Assembly: GCF_026130545.1 (NCBI RefSeq)
Contig: NZ_JAMOIM010000002.1
Location: 360,038 to 424,037 of the forward strand
Origin: Lichenifustis flavocetrariae
GTDB lineage: Bacteria; Pseudomonadota; Alphaproteobacteria; Rhizobiales; Beijerinckiaceae
Length of the DNA: 64,000 nucleotides
Direction of reading: 5' to 3'
Part shown: positions 8,594 through 16,789 of the stretch, piece after piece
Layout: each line of letters opens with the position of its first letter
Position numbering within the stretch: position 1 is the stretch's first letter
The notes under the pieces: generated by a model
Seen by the model: the letters and a program-made list of their open reading frames with translations, nothing else
Database searches by the model: none
Told to the model about the DNA's origin: nothing
Made by a program: the position numbers and the translations under genes

Positions 8594-9433
8594 TTAATCG
8601 CTCCCGTCGGCGCGGGTCGATTCACCCGATTGCAAGTTCTCCGAGCGCGGCATGCCGATGAAATTGTAGCCGGCGTCGACGAAGTGGATTTCGCCCGTCA
8701 CGCCGCTCGATAAATCCGACAGCAGATAGAGGGCGGATCCCCCCACGTCATCGATCGTCACGGTCCGGCGCAGCGGGCTGTGCGCCTTGGTGTAGTTGAA
8801 CATGAAACGCGCATCCGAGATGCCGGCGCCGGCCAGCGTCCGGATCGGCCCGGCCGAAATCGCGTTGACCCGGATCGCATCGGGTCCGAGATCCGCCGCG
8901 AGATAGCGCACACTGGCTTCAAGCGCCGATTTGGCGACGCCCATAACATTGTAGTTAGGCGTCACACGCGACGAACCCCCGAAGGTCAGCGTCAGAAGCG
9001 ATCCGCCCTTGGGCATCAGGGCGGCGGCACGCTTGCTGACTTCGGTGAACGAAAAGGCGGAGATCACCATGGTTTTGATGAAATTCGCCCGTGTCGTATC
9101 CGCATAGCGTCCCTTGAGCTCGGTGCGGTCCGAATAGGCGATGCCGTGCACCAGGAAGTCGATGCCGCCCCATTCCTGCTTCACGGCCGCGAAGGCCGCA
9201 TCCACGGTTTCGACATCCTCGACATCGCAGGGGAACACAAGCCGCGACCCGAGCGATTCGGCCAAAGGCTTCACGCGTTTGCCGAGCGCCGCGCCCTGAT
9301 AGGTGAACGCAAGCTCCGCGCCCTCACTCCCCAGCGCCTTGGCGATTCCCCAGGCGATGGAATGGTCGTTGGCCACACCCATGACGATGCCGCGCTTGCC
9401 GGCCATGAGGCCGGACCGATGGATGTCGCTCAT
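8594..9433 (-). CDS. fabI: Enoyl-[acyl-carrier-protein] reductase (NADH)
   Basis: Last reduction of each fatty-acid elongation cycle, converting trans-2-enoyl-ACP to acyl-ACP. The 279-aa product is a short-chain dehydrogenase with the divergent FabI cofactor motif GVANDHSIAWGIAK near residues 19-32 and the Tyr-x6-Lys catalytic pair in YNVMGVAKSA. The start at 9433 gives MSDIHRSGLMAGKRG and places the gene 8 bases after the fabB stop; the frame is open farther up but that part lies within fabB. It is the third gene of fabA-fabB-fabI and converges on the glycosyltransferase gene. Confidence 0.95.
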   Translation of the reverse strand: MSDIHRSGLMAGKRGIVMGVANDHSIAWGIAKALGSEGAELAFTYQGAALGKRVKPLAESLGSRLVFPCDVEDVETVDAAFAAVKQEWGGIDFLVHGIAYSDRTELKGRYADTTRANFIKTMVISAFSFTEVSKRAAALMPKGGSLLTLTFGGSSRVTPNYNVMGVAKSALEASVRYLAADLGPDAIRVNAISAGPIRTLAGAGISDARFMFNYTKAHSPLRRTVTIDDVGGSALYLLSDLSSGVTGEIHFVDAGYNFIGMPRSENLQSGESTRADGSD

Positions 9434-9441
9434 GGCGCGCC

Positions 9442-10665
9442 TCAGAGGTCGGGGTGTTGGAAGACGAGGGCGGCATTGGTGCCTCCGAACCCGAAGGCAT
9501 TGGACAGAACCGTACCGAGCTTCACGCCGTCGCGGCGTTCGCGCACGATATTCATATCCGCGAAGGCCGGATCGAGCTCTTCGATATGGGCGCTCTTGCA
9601 GATAAAATCGTTGTTCATCATCAGCAGCGAGTAGATCGCCTCGTGGACGCCGGTCGCCCCTTGGGAATGACCCGTCAGCGACTTGGTGGCCGAGATCGGC
9701 GGACACTTCTCTTCCGCGCCGAAGACCTCGCGCAGAGCCTCGATCTCTTTCTCGTCCCCCTTGGGGGTCGAGGTCGCATGCGGGTTCACGTAATCGATGG
9801 GCGCCTTCACGTCCGCGAGGGCCGCCCGCATGCAGCGAATGGCACCTTCGCCAGACGGCGCGACCATGTCGTAGCCATCGGACGACATCCCGTAACCGAT
9901 GATCTCGGCATAGATCTTCGCGCCGCGGGCCTTAGCTCTCTCACGCTCCTCAAGCACCAGCACGCCGCCGCCCGCCGAGATCACGAAGCCGTCGCGGTTG
10001 CGATCGAAGGCGCGGGAGGCTACGGCCGGACGATCGTTGAAGTTCGACGACATCGCGCCCATGGCGTCAAAGAGTTCCGAGAGCGTCCAGTCGAGTTCCT
10101 CGCAGCCACCGCCGAACATCACATCCTGCTTGCCGTAACGAATCGCCTCGTAAGCGTTGCCGATGCAATGGTTGGAAGTCGCGCAGGCGGAGGCGATCGA
10201 ATAGTTGATGCCTTTGATCTTGAACCATGTCGCGAGGGTGGCTGAGGCGGTCGACGACATGGATTTCGGCACCGCGAAAGGCCCGATCTTCTTCACGCCC
10301 TTGCTACGCGCGATATCGGCAGATTCCACGATCGTTCGCGTGGACGGGCCGCCCGATCCCATGATGATGCCGGTGCGCTCGTTCGAGACTTCGTCCGGAG
10401 CGAGCCCGGCATCGGCGATCGCCTGATCCATCGCCACATGGTTCCAGGCCGACCCGAGCCCATGAAACCGCATGGCACGCCGGTCGAGCACTTTCTCGGG
10501 ATCAAGCGTCGGGGCACCGACCACCTGAGACCTGAATCCCATCTCGGCATACACATCCGATCGCACGATCCCGGATCGGGCCTCGCGCAGGGATTGCAAA
10601 ACCTCGCTGGTATTGTTGCCGATCGAGGAAACTATCCCCATCCCGGTCACGACGACGCGCCGCAT
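9442..10665 (-). CDS. fabB: Beta-ketoacyl-ACP synthase I
   Basis: Elongating condensing enzyme of type II fatty-acid synthesis, needed downstream of FabA for unsaturated chains. The 407-aa protein has the thiolase-fold catalytic set: nucleophile Cys in [12 protein letters not shown] near residues 161-172, His in [11 protein letters not shown] near 297-307, and Lys/His in [12 protein letters not shown] near 331-342. The start [18 protein letters not shown] matches the usual FabB N-terminus. It lies between fabA (40 bases upstream) and fabI (8 bases downstream) on the - strand, the standard alphaproteobacterial order. Confidence 0.96.
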   Translation of the reverse strand: MRRVVVTGMGIVSSIGNNTSEVLQSLREARSGIVRSDVYAEMGFRSQVVGAPTLDPEKVLDRRAMRFHGLGSAWNHVAMDQAIADAGLAPDEVSNERTGIIMGSGGPSTRTIVESADIARSKGVKKIGPFAVPKSMSSTASATLATWFKIKGINYSIASACATSNHCIGNAYEAIRYGKQDVMFGGGCEELDWTLSELFDAMGAMSSNFNDRPAVASRAFDRNRDGFVISAGGGVLVLEERERAKARGAKIYAEIIGYGMSSDGYDMVAPSGEGAIRCMRAALADVKAPIDYVNPHATSTPKGDEKEIEALREVFGAEEKCPPISATKSLTGHSQGATGVHEAIYSLLMMNNDFICKSAHIEELDPAFADMNIVRERRDGVKLGTVLSNAFGFGGTNAALVFQHPDL

Positions 10666-10705
10666 ATCTCTTCAACTCCGCTGTGTCGGTATGCCTCTGC
10701 CCGCC

Positions 10706-11227
10706 TCAGGCCGGCACGGGCTCCGGCTTGAAAAGTCCGACGCGAAGATCCTTGGCTTCGTAGATCCGTCGTCCGTCTGCTTCAAGCCAGCCGTCCGCGA
10801 TGCCCAGGATGAGCTTTCCGCGAAACACCCGCTTGAAGTCGATGCCATAGACCACGCGCTTGATGGCCGGCGTCACCTGATCGGCGAACTTGACCTCACC
10901 CACCCCCAAGGCCCGGCCCCGGCCTTGCAGCCCCAACCACCCAAGATAGAAGCCGCAAAGCTGCCAAAGCGCGTCGAGCCCGAGGCAACCCGGCATCACC
11001 GGATCGTTCTTGAAGTGCACCGGGAAGAACCACAGGTCCGGCTTGATATCGAGAGCCGCCTTGATGAAGCCTTTGCCGTTCGCGCCGCCCTGCTCGTCAA
11101 TCTCTTCGATCCTGTCGAACATCAACATCGGAGGCATCGGCAGTTGAGCATTGCCTTGTCCGAACAGCTCGCCCCGCCCGCAGGCCAGCAGATCTTCAAA
11201 ATCAAAAGTCGAGCGTTTGTCGCCCAT
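10706..11227 (-). CDS. fabA: 3-hydroxydecanoyl-ACP dehydratase / trans-2-decenoyl-ACP isomerase
   Basis: Introduces the cis double bond in anaerobic-type unsaturated fatty-acid synthesis. The product from the ATG at 11227 is 173 aa, the canonical FabA length. The active-site His lies in [20 protein letters not shown] around residues 72-91, and MLMFDRI near 33-39 is also family-typical. An in-frame ATG at 11299 would add 24 residues with no similarity, so I reject it. As first gene of fabA-fabB-fabI it should carry the promoter in the 193 bases shared with the divergent mutT-like gene. Confidence 0.95.
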   Translation of the reverse strand: MGDKRSTFDFEDLLACGRGELFGQGNAQLPMPPMLMFDRIEEIDEQGGANGKGFIKAALDIKPDLWFFPVHFKNDPVMPGCLGLDALWQLCGFYLGWLGLQGRGRALGVGEVKFADQVTPAIKRVVYGIDFKRVFRGKLILGIADGWLEADGRRIYEAKDLRVGLFKPEPVPA

Positions 11228-11316
11228 CACGGATATCGCTTTCCCAGTGCTGGCTAAGGGCTCAAACCTCAAGCCCACCTGTCTGCGCTCTCCTAACATA
11301 GGGTTTCGGCGCCCGA

Positions 11317-11341
11317 AAGCCGCGTCGGCGAAACGGCTTTT
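11317..11341. terminator. Hairpin with T-run between fabA and mutT
   Basis: A perfect 7-base stem, AAAGCCG (11317-11323) and CGGCTTT (11335-11341), flanks an 11-base loop and runs into further T residues on the + strand. It lies in the leader region shared by two divergent genes, so an intrinsic terminator for + strand transcripts or an attenuation-like hairpin in the fabA leader are both possible. Its function is not established. Confidence 0.35.
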
Positions 11342-11420
11342 TCACTGGCGCACCACCGTGGAGGCCAACAGAGCCTCCGAAACCGGCTATGTCTAGCGTG
11401 ACATTGTGAGGGAGGATCGT

Positions 11421-11825
11421 GTGCACCTGTTGCTCGTCGTTGCCGTGGCCCTGGTCGACGCGGATTCGCGTGTCCTCATCGCGCAAAGGCCGGTCCATAA
11501 GGCGCTTGGCGGCTTATGGGAGTTTCCGGGTGGGAAACTGGAGTCCGGCGAGCGGCCGGAACAAGCACTGATCCGGGAACTCGACGAAGAACTCGGGATT
11601 GCAGTCCAGGAAGCCTGTTTGGCACCGCTGACGTTCGCGAGCTACGGCTACCCCGACATGCATCTTCTGATGCCGCTCTATATCTGCCGCCGCTGGGAGG
11701 GGCAGCCCCAGTCGCGTGAAGGGCAGGCGCTAAAATGGGTGCGGCCCCGCGCGCTCCGCGACTATCCGATGCCCCCGGCGGACGAACCTCTCATCCCGGC
11801 CCTCATCGACCTGCTCGGGCCTTGA
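11421..11825 (+). CDS. mutT: (Deoxy)nucleoside triphosphate pyrophosphohydrolase, MutT-like Nudix
   Basis: Likely removes 8-oxo-dGTP from the nucleotide pool. The 134-aa product carries a complete Nudix box beginning GGKLESGERPEQALI and ending RELDEELGI, at about residues 35-57, preceded by WEFPGGK as in MutT. I start at GTG 11421 because GGGAGG at 11410-11415 is a well-spaced ribosome-binding site; an upstream in-frame GTG at 11406 has none. It is divergent from fabA and its stop abuts the EVE-domain gene head-on. In many relatives this gene sits next to argJ; that neighbour is absent here. Confidence 0.88.
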   Translation: MHLLLVVAVALVDADSRVLIAQRPVHKALGGLWEFPGGKLESGERPEQALIRELDEELGIAVQEACLAPLTFASYGYPDMHLLMPLYICRRWEGQPQSREGQALKWVRPRALRDYPMPPADEPLIPALIDLLGP

Positions 11826-12239
11826 TCACGCCGCCGCCATGCGAAGCACTGTGTCCCATTCGGCCTCGGTCACGGGCTGGACCGAAAGCCGCGAGTTCTT
11901 GACCAGAACCATGTCCTGCAAGGCCGCCTCTTTCTTGATGGCGTCGAGCGTCACAGGCTTATCCAGCGGGCGCACGACGCTGAAGTCCACCATTCCGAAC
12001 TTGCCTTTGGCGTCGGTCGGGTCGGGATAGTAGGTGCGAGACACCGCCACGATCCCGACGATCTCCTTGCCGTCGTTGGAATGGTAGAAGAAGGCTTCGT
12101 CCCCCATGGCCATGGCCATCAGATATTGCTTGGCCGTGTGATTGCGCACGCCGTTCCACGACGTGCCAGCTTTCCCGGCCTCGATCTGCTGGGCGAAGGA
12201 CCAACTCGACGGCTCGCTTTTGACCAGCCATTTGGCCAT
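11826..12239 (-). CDS. EVE domain-containing protein
   Basis: A 137-aa single-domain protein of the EVE (thymocyte nuclear protein 1-like) family, in the PUA fold group. It begins MAKWLVKSEPSSWSF, the characteristic EVE N-terminus (x-Y/W-L-x-K-S-E-P), followed by WNGVRNHTAKQYL near residues 29-41 and a DxxFFYHS-like stretch near 48-54. EVE domains are predicted to bind modified bases in nucleic acids; the role of stand-alone bacterial members is not known. It lies 14 bases downstream of gpsA on the same strand and probably shares its transcript. Confidence 0.88.
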   Translation of the reverse strand: MAKWLVKSEPSSWSFAQQIEAGKAGTSWNGVRNHTAKQYLMAMAMGDEAFFYHSNDGKEIVGIVAVSRTYYPDPTDAKGKFGMVDFSVVRPLDKPVTLDAIKKEAALQDMVLVKNSRLSVQPVTEAEWDTVLRMAAA

Positions 12240-12253
12240 CCGTTCATTTCTCC

Positions 12254-13237
12254 TCAGTCTTCCGCCCTCGGCGGTCGCGTCAAAAGCGCCTCAATGGCAT
12301 CCGCGATCGTCAGCCGCTTGGCCAGGATCGCGTCGACACTCTCCACGATAGGCATTTCAACCCCGATTTTGCGTGCGGCCGCATGCAGCACGGGCGCGGT
12401 GGCGATTCCCTCGACAAGCTTGTCGCGACTGGCAGCCGACGCATCCAGCCCCTGCCCCAGCGCGACCCCGAAGGCGAAATTGCGCGACTGCGGCGAGCCG
12501 CAGGTGAGAACGAGATCCCCGAGACCCGACAAGCCCATCAGCGTTTCGGCTCTCGCGCCGCTGGCCCGCCCGAAGCGTAGCAACTCGGAAAATGCGCGTG
12601 CCATCAAGGCCGCACTCGCGCTCGCACCGAGAGCCCGCCCTTGTGCGATCCCACACGCGATAGCCAGCACGTTCTTGGCGGCGCCGCCGATCTCGACCCC
12701 GAGGAGATCGTCCGTGTGGTAGAGGCGAAAGGTTGGCGTTGCGAGACGCCGCGCCATTCTTCCGGCGCCATCGAGCGTTTCGGCCGCCAATGTCACGGCT
12801 GTCGGCAGGCCTTTCGCCACATCTGCAGCGAAACTTGGGCCGGACAGTGCGGCCGGTGGACATTCGGGACAGCAGGAGCGAACGACGTCGCGCATCGAGG
12901 CCCCGGTGCCGCGCTCGATCCCCTTCGCGCAGACGACGATCGGGGTTCCGGCCCTGATCAGCGGCCCGACCGCGAGAAGCGTTTCGCGCAGAGCTTGGGC
13001 GGGAACCACGGCGAGAACGAGATCACAACGGCCGAGCGCGTCGGGCACCGCGGACACGGTGATGCCCGCCGGGAGCGTCACGCCGGGAAGGGAGCGCTTG
13101 TTTTCGCGTTCAACCTGCAACCGATCGGCCCAACCCTCGAAGCGCGACCAGAGCGACACGGATTGACCGTTCCGGGCTAAGGTCACCGCAAGCGCCGTGC
13201 CCCAGGCCCCCGCCCCGATGATCCCGATGGAAGCCAT
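12254..13237 (-). CDS. gpsA: Glycerol-3-phosphate dehydrogenase [NAD(P)+]
   Basis: Reduces dihydroxyacetone phosphate to sn-glycerol-3-phosphate for phospholipid synthesis. The product is 327 aa. The Rossmann motif GIIGAGAWGTALA opens the protein (residues 5-17), ALSGPSFAADVAKGLPTA lies near 135-152, and the conserved catalytic Lys is in GGAAKNVLAIACG near 185-197. The ATG at 13237 shares a base with the tsaD stop (TGATG), giving tight coupling; a GTG at 13240 is the alternative. The tsaD-gpsA-EVE order recurs in Hyphomicrobiales. Confidence 0.95.
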   Translation of the reverse strand: MASIGIIGAGAWGTALAVTLARNGQSVSLWSRFEGWADRLQVERENKRSLPGVTLPAGITVSAVPDALGRCDLVLAVVPAQALRETLLAVGPLIRAGTPIVVCAKGIERGTGASMRDVVRSCCPECPPAALSGPSFAADVAKGLPTAVTLAAETLDGAGRMARRLATPTFRLYHTDDLLGVEIGGAAKNVLAIACGIAQGRALGASASAALMARAFSELLRFGRASGARAETLMGLSGLGDLVLTCGSPQSRNFAFGVALGQGLDASAASRDKLVEGIATAPVLHAAARKIGVEMPIVESVDAILAKRLTIADAIEALLTRPPRAED

Positions 13238-14295
13238 CACGCCTTGCCGTAAAGCGCGGGCGTTCCCCGCGTGTCGAGAGGCCAGCGCGGCCGCGCCGCG
13301 AAGGTAAAGTCATCGCCAAGCCCGAGGTTCAACCGCTCGATCCCGGCCCAGGCCAGCATAGCGCCATTGTCGCTGCACAGTGCGGGCGGCGGCACGACGA
13401 GGACAAGCCCGCTTTCCGCGGCAAACCGTGCCAGCGCTCGGCGAAGTGCCCCGTTCGACGCGACACCGCCCGCGGCCACCAGGGCCTGGGCGCGGCCGGC
13501 CACGTGCCGGAAGGCACCGAGACCCGCGCGGGTGCGGTCGATGACCACGTCGACCACCGCTGCCTGAAACGAAGCACAGAGATCGGCAATGGCCGTTTCG
13601 CTCAAGGGGGCGATCCGCTCGGCTTCCAGCCGCACCGCTGTCTTTAGCCCCGACAGCGAGAAATCGGGGACTGGCCGGCCCATCATGGGTCGCGGGAACG
13701 CGAAGGCTTCGGGGTCGCCGCTCTGCGCCATCCGCTCGAGTGCCGGGCCGCCCGGATAGGGCAGCCCGAGCGTTTTGGCCACCTTGTCGAAGGCTTCGCC
13801 GATCGCATCGTCGAGCGTCGTGCCGAGCCGAATGTAGTCGCCGACGCCCATGACAGCCACGAGCTGGGTGTGACCTCCCGAGACGAGAAGCAGCAGGTAG
13901 GGAAACTGCACGTTGTCGGTCAACCGAGCCGTCAGCGCATGCGCTTCGAGATGGTTGATCGCGAGAAGCGGCTTGTGCGCCACGAGCGCCAGTGTCTTGG
14001 CGGTGGTCAAACCGACCAGCAGTCCCCCGATGAGCCCCGGACCGGCCGCGGCTGCGATCCCGTCGACCTCCGAAAGCGACATCCGGGCGGTCGCTAACGC
14101 CTGGGCGATGATTCCGTCGAGAACCTCAACGTGCGCGCGCGCCGCGACCTCCGGCACGACGCCGCCGAAGATGGCATGCTCATCAATCTGACTCCGAACG
14201 ATGTTCGACAGAATCTGACCACCACCCTCGGGCTTCATGGCCACGACGGCGGCTGCCGTTTCGTCACAAGTGGTCTCAATGCCGAGAATGCGCAC
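13237..14295 (-). CDS. tsaD: tRNA N6-adenosine threonylcarbamoyltransferase
   Basis: Transfers the threonylcarbamoyl group to A37 of ANN-decoding tRNAs (t6A), working with TsaB and TsaE. The 352-aa ASKHA-fold protein begins [17 protein letters not shown] and shows the metal-binding HxxxH in [12 protein letters not shown] near residues 110-121 and [10 protein letters not shown] near 132-141. I start at GTG 14295 because it directly precedes the conserved N-terminus; the frame continues about 96 codons upstream, but that extension is low-complexity and overlaps the hemC promoter region. The gene is divergent from hemC. Confidence 0.93.
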   Translation of the reverse strand: MRILGIETTCDETAAAVVAMKPEGGGQILSNIVRSQIDEHAIFGGVVPEVAARAHVEVLDGIIAQALATARMSLSEVDGIAAAAGPGLIGGLLVGLTTAKTLALVAHKPLLAINHLEAHALTARLTDNVQFPYLLLLVSGGHTQLVAVMGVGDYIRLGTTLDDAIGEAFDKVAKTLGLPYPGGPALERMAQSGDPEAFAFPRPMMGRPVPDFSLSGLKTAVRLEAERIAPLSETAIADLCASFQAAVVDVVIDRTRAGLGAFRHVAGRAQALVAAGGVASNGALRRALARFAAESGLVLVVPPPALCSDNGAMLAWAGIERLNLGLGDDFTFAARPRWPLDTRGTPALYGKA

Positions 14296-14513
14296 GTCGA
14301 AGCCCCAAGGCAGCGGTTTTGCAATCGATCTCAGGACCGTATAGTCGAGCGCTCGACAAAAAACGAGCGGTCGGGCGAGGTGTCGGCTGTTCGGCCGGGA
14401 AATGGATGCATTGTCGCCATCGTGCTGGTCATGACGGCCGTCAACATGCTCCATTCCGGGTTCGAACGTCGTTTTAGAAGCGCAAGACCGAATAGACCGG
14501 AGGAGCCATTTCC

Positions 14514-15449
14514 TTGAACAAGTCCATTTTGAGAATCGGGACTCGCGGGAGCCCGCTCGCCCTGGCACAGGCCCGTGAAACACGGGACCGTCTTCTGGCC
14601 GCGCATGGCTGGCAGCACGACGCGATCGAGATCGTGGTGATCCGCACGACGGGCGACATGATCCAGGACCGGGCTCTCTCGGAGGCCGGCGGCAAGGGGC
14701 TGTTCACGAAGGAACTCGACATCGCCCTGGCCGATCACGCGATCGATCTTGCGGTGCATTCGGCCAAGGACCTGCCCACCGTCATGCCGGACGGCATCGC
14801 GGTGCCGGGCTACCTGCCGCGCGAAGATGTGCGTGACGTGCTGATCACCCGAGCAGGCGGCGATCTTCACAGCTTGCCGCAAGGTGCCGTCGTCGGCTCG
14901 GCTTCGTTGCGACGCCAGGCCCAGGTCCGCAAGGTCAGGCCCGATCTGCAGGTCCGCCTGTTGCGCGGCAACGTCCAGACAAGGCTCGCCAAGGTACAGG
15001 CGGGCGATTTCGACGCGACACTGCTGGCGCTCGCGGGACTGAAGCGGCTCGGTCTCGGCCACCTGGCGATGACCATTCTGGACAAAGATCAGTTCCTTCC
15101 CGCCGTCGGCCAGGGCGCTGTCGCGATCGCAGTACGCCGTGAGGACGACGCGACACAGCAGGCCATCTCGCTCGTGCTCGATCCGGCAACGGGGTCGGCC
15201 CTCGCCTGCGAACGGGCCTTCCTTACGCTTCTCGACGGTTCCTGCCGTACACCGATCGCCGGCCACGCGGTCCTGCATGACAGGCACCTCGATTTTCGCG
15301 GGCTCGTCCTGACACCCGACGGAGCCGAATCGGTCGAGACCTTCGCGAGCGGGCCGGTGGGAGACGCGACTCGGCTGGGCGAGGAGGCCGCCCGAGATCT
15401 TCTCTCGCGTGCTCCCCAGCACGTGCTGGCTGCTTTCCGCGCGGTGTGA
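14514..15449 (+). CDS. hemC: Hydroxymethylbilane synthase (porphobilinogen deaminase)
   Basis: Polymerises four porphobilinogens to hydroxymethylbilane in tetrapyrrole synthesis. The 311-aa product starts [16 protein letters not shown] after a TTG start at 14514 that has a GGAGGAG ribosome-binding site at 14499-14505. The dipyrromethane-cofactor Cys is in [13 protein letters not shown] near residues 238-250, and SAKDLPT near 82-88 carries the catalytic Asp. It is followed 3 bases later by hemD. The 218-base gap to tsaD should hold both divergent promoters; I found no obvious binding site in it. Confidence 0.96.
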   Translation: MNKSILRIGTRGSPLALAQARETRDRLLAAHGWQHDAIEIVVIRTTGDMIQDRALSEAGGKGLFTKELDIALADHAIDLAVHSAKDLPTVMPDGIAVPGYLPREDVRDVLITRAGGDLHSLPQGAVVGSASLRRQAQVRKVRPDLQVRLLRGNVQTRLAKVQAGDFDATLLALAGLKRLGLGHLAMTILDKDQFLPAVGQGAVAIAVRREDDATQQAISLVLDPATGSALACERAFLTLLDGSCRTPIAGHAVLHDRHLDFRGLVLTPDGAESVETFASGPVGDATRLGEEAARDLLSRAPQHVLAAFRAV

Positions 15450-15452
15450 CGG

Positions 15453-16148
15453 ATGCGCGTCGCCGTATTCCGCGCTGCGGGTGACGGCCGTCGGACGGCG
15501 GGGAAACTTGCGGCACTGGGACATGCCGCCATGCTGGCGCCTGTGATCGAGATCGTCTCCACAGGCGTGAAGGTTCCGGCCGACGGCGACATCCTTGTGT
15601 TCACGAGCGCCCATGCGGTCGAGGTGCTTGACCGCGAGGCTCTTCCGACGCGTTTCCGCTCGATGCCATGCTACTGCGTTGGGTCACGAACCGCAGGAGC
15701 CGCGCAGGCCTTAGGGTTTTCCGACGTGCGCAGCGGCGACGACAATGCCGCCGCGCTCGCAGCCTTGATCGCCAAGCAGATCGCCCCGTCCCGGCGCATC
15801 GTGCTCGTCGCCGGTCGCGACCGGAAGCCGACCGTCGAGGAGACATTGCGACGGAGCGGGTTCACCCTCAATGTCGTCGAGGTTTACCACGCCCGGCGTG
15901 TGGAACGCTGGCCGCCCGACGTCGTCGAGACGCTTCGTCGAAGCTGCGACGCGGCCCTCCACTATTCTCGACGGAGCGTGGATCTGGCGGTCGAGGTCGC
16001 AATCGAGTCCGGGCTGGGCTCCGAGATGCGCAGATGGCGGCACTATTGCCTGTCGGACGACGTCGCGGCCGGCCTTGCTCGCCATGGCCTCGATGACGTT
16101 GTGCCGGCCCCGCACCCCGATGAGCAAAATCTCCTCGCACTCCTCTAA
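15453..16148 (+). CDS. hemD: Uroporphyrinogen-III synthase
   Basis: Cyclises and inverts ring D of hydroxymethylbilane. The 231-aa protein has the weakly conserved HemD pattern: MRVAVFRAAGDGRRTAGKLAALGH at the start is matched in outline, with DILVFTSAHAVEVL near residues 48-61, YCVGSRTAGAAQALGF near 74-89 and LHYSRRSVDLA near 168-178. Position directly after hemC makes the call secure even though HemD proteins diverge quickly. The stop overlaps the convergent DUF5872 gene by four bases. Confidence 0.9.
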   Translation: MRVAVFRAAGDGRRTAGKLAALGHAAMLAPVIEIVSTGVKVPADGDILVFTSAHAVEVLDREALPTRFRSMPCYCVGSRTAGAAQALGFSDVRSGDDNAAALAALIAKQIAPSRRIVLVAGRDRKPTVEETLRRSGFTLNVVEVYHARRVERWPPDVVETLRRSCDAALHYSRRSVDLAVEVAIESGLGSEMRRWRHYCLSDDVAAGLARHGLDDVVPAPHPDEQNLLALL

Positions 16149-16678
16149 GCGCGTTCGGACGCGTGAAGCAGCGCCGCGACGAGCTCGTCCTTGCTCATCT
16201 TGGATCGACCTTCGATGTCGAGCCGCTTGGCCTCGGCATAGAGAGCGGCCTTGCTGGCACGCCCAGTCGCCAACTCGACGGGCGCCTTGCGAGAATGGGA
16301 CGTTTTTTCCGCTACATCCCTTGGCTGCGCGGAGGCTTGTTTGCCTTTCCGCATGTCGGCTCGCTTCTTGGCCGACGTGCGTCGATATTCATCGGGGCTG
16401 AGAGCCTCTCGGGCTGCTTTGGGCAGATAGCGCTCTGCCGTTTCCAGGCTCGGCTTGCCCGACTTGGTGCCCCACTGCTCCTCTGTCCACTGCGTCAGAT
16501 GGTTGTCGGTCGACTTCTTTCCCTTGTAACCGCCACCCTCCTGCTTGTAGTCGTGGACGGCGAGTTGCGCCTTCCGGGCGGACCATTGACCAGGCTTGCC
16601 GCCTTTGTCCGATGCCGTCACCTGCCGTTTGACCTTTTCCCATAAGGAAGGATCGGTCTTGTCCGCCGTTCCGCTCAT
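16145..16678 (-). CDS. DUF5872 protein with C-terminal Rho-N/SAP-like segment
   Basis: A basic, Lys-rich 177-aa protein of unknown function. Residues about 10-105 match the DUF5872 pattern as I know it: a WEKVK helix, KGGKPGQWSARKAQLA, GGGYKGKKS, and YLPKAAREALSPDE. After a low-complexity basic linker, residues about 138-173 (SKAALYAEAKRLDIEGRSKMSKDELVAAL, shown here in outline) resemble a Rho N-terminal/SAP helix-extension-helix that binds nucleic acid. The start at 16678 is supported by GGAGG five bases upstream; an ATG at 16690 overlaps that site. No neighbour suggests a role; a DNA- or RNA-binding accessory function is a guess. Confidence 0.75.
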   Translation of the reverse strand: MSGTADKTDPSLWEKVKRQVTASDKGGKPGQWSARKAQLAVHDYKQEGGGYKGKKSTDNHLTQWTEEQWGTKSGKPSLETAERYLPKAAREALSPDEYRRTSAKKRADMRKGKQASAQPRDVAEKTSHSRKAPVELATGRASKAALYAEAKRLDIEGRSKMSKDELVAALLHASERA

Positions 16679-16789
16679 GCCAACCTCCAATGAGCGCTAA
16701 TGCCGAGGCGAGACACTTTGTGCCCCATTCAGCATGGTCGGAATCGCCGCAGCGGCGACGATCACCGGCATCCCCACACGTGATCTCCA

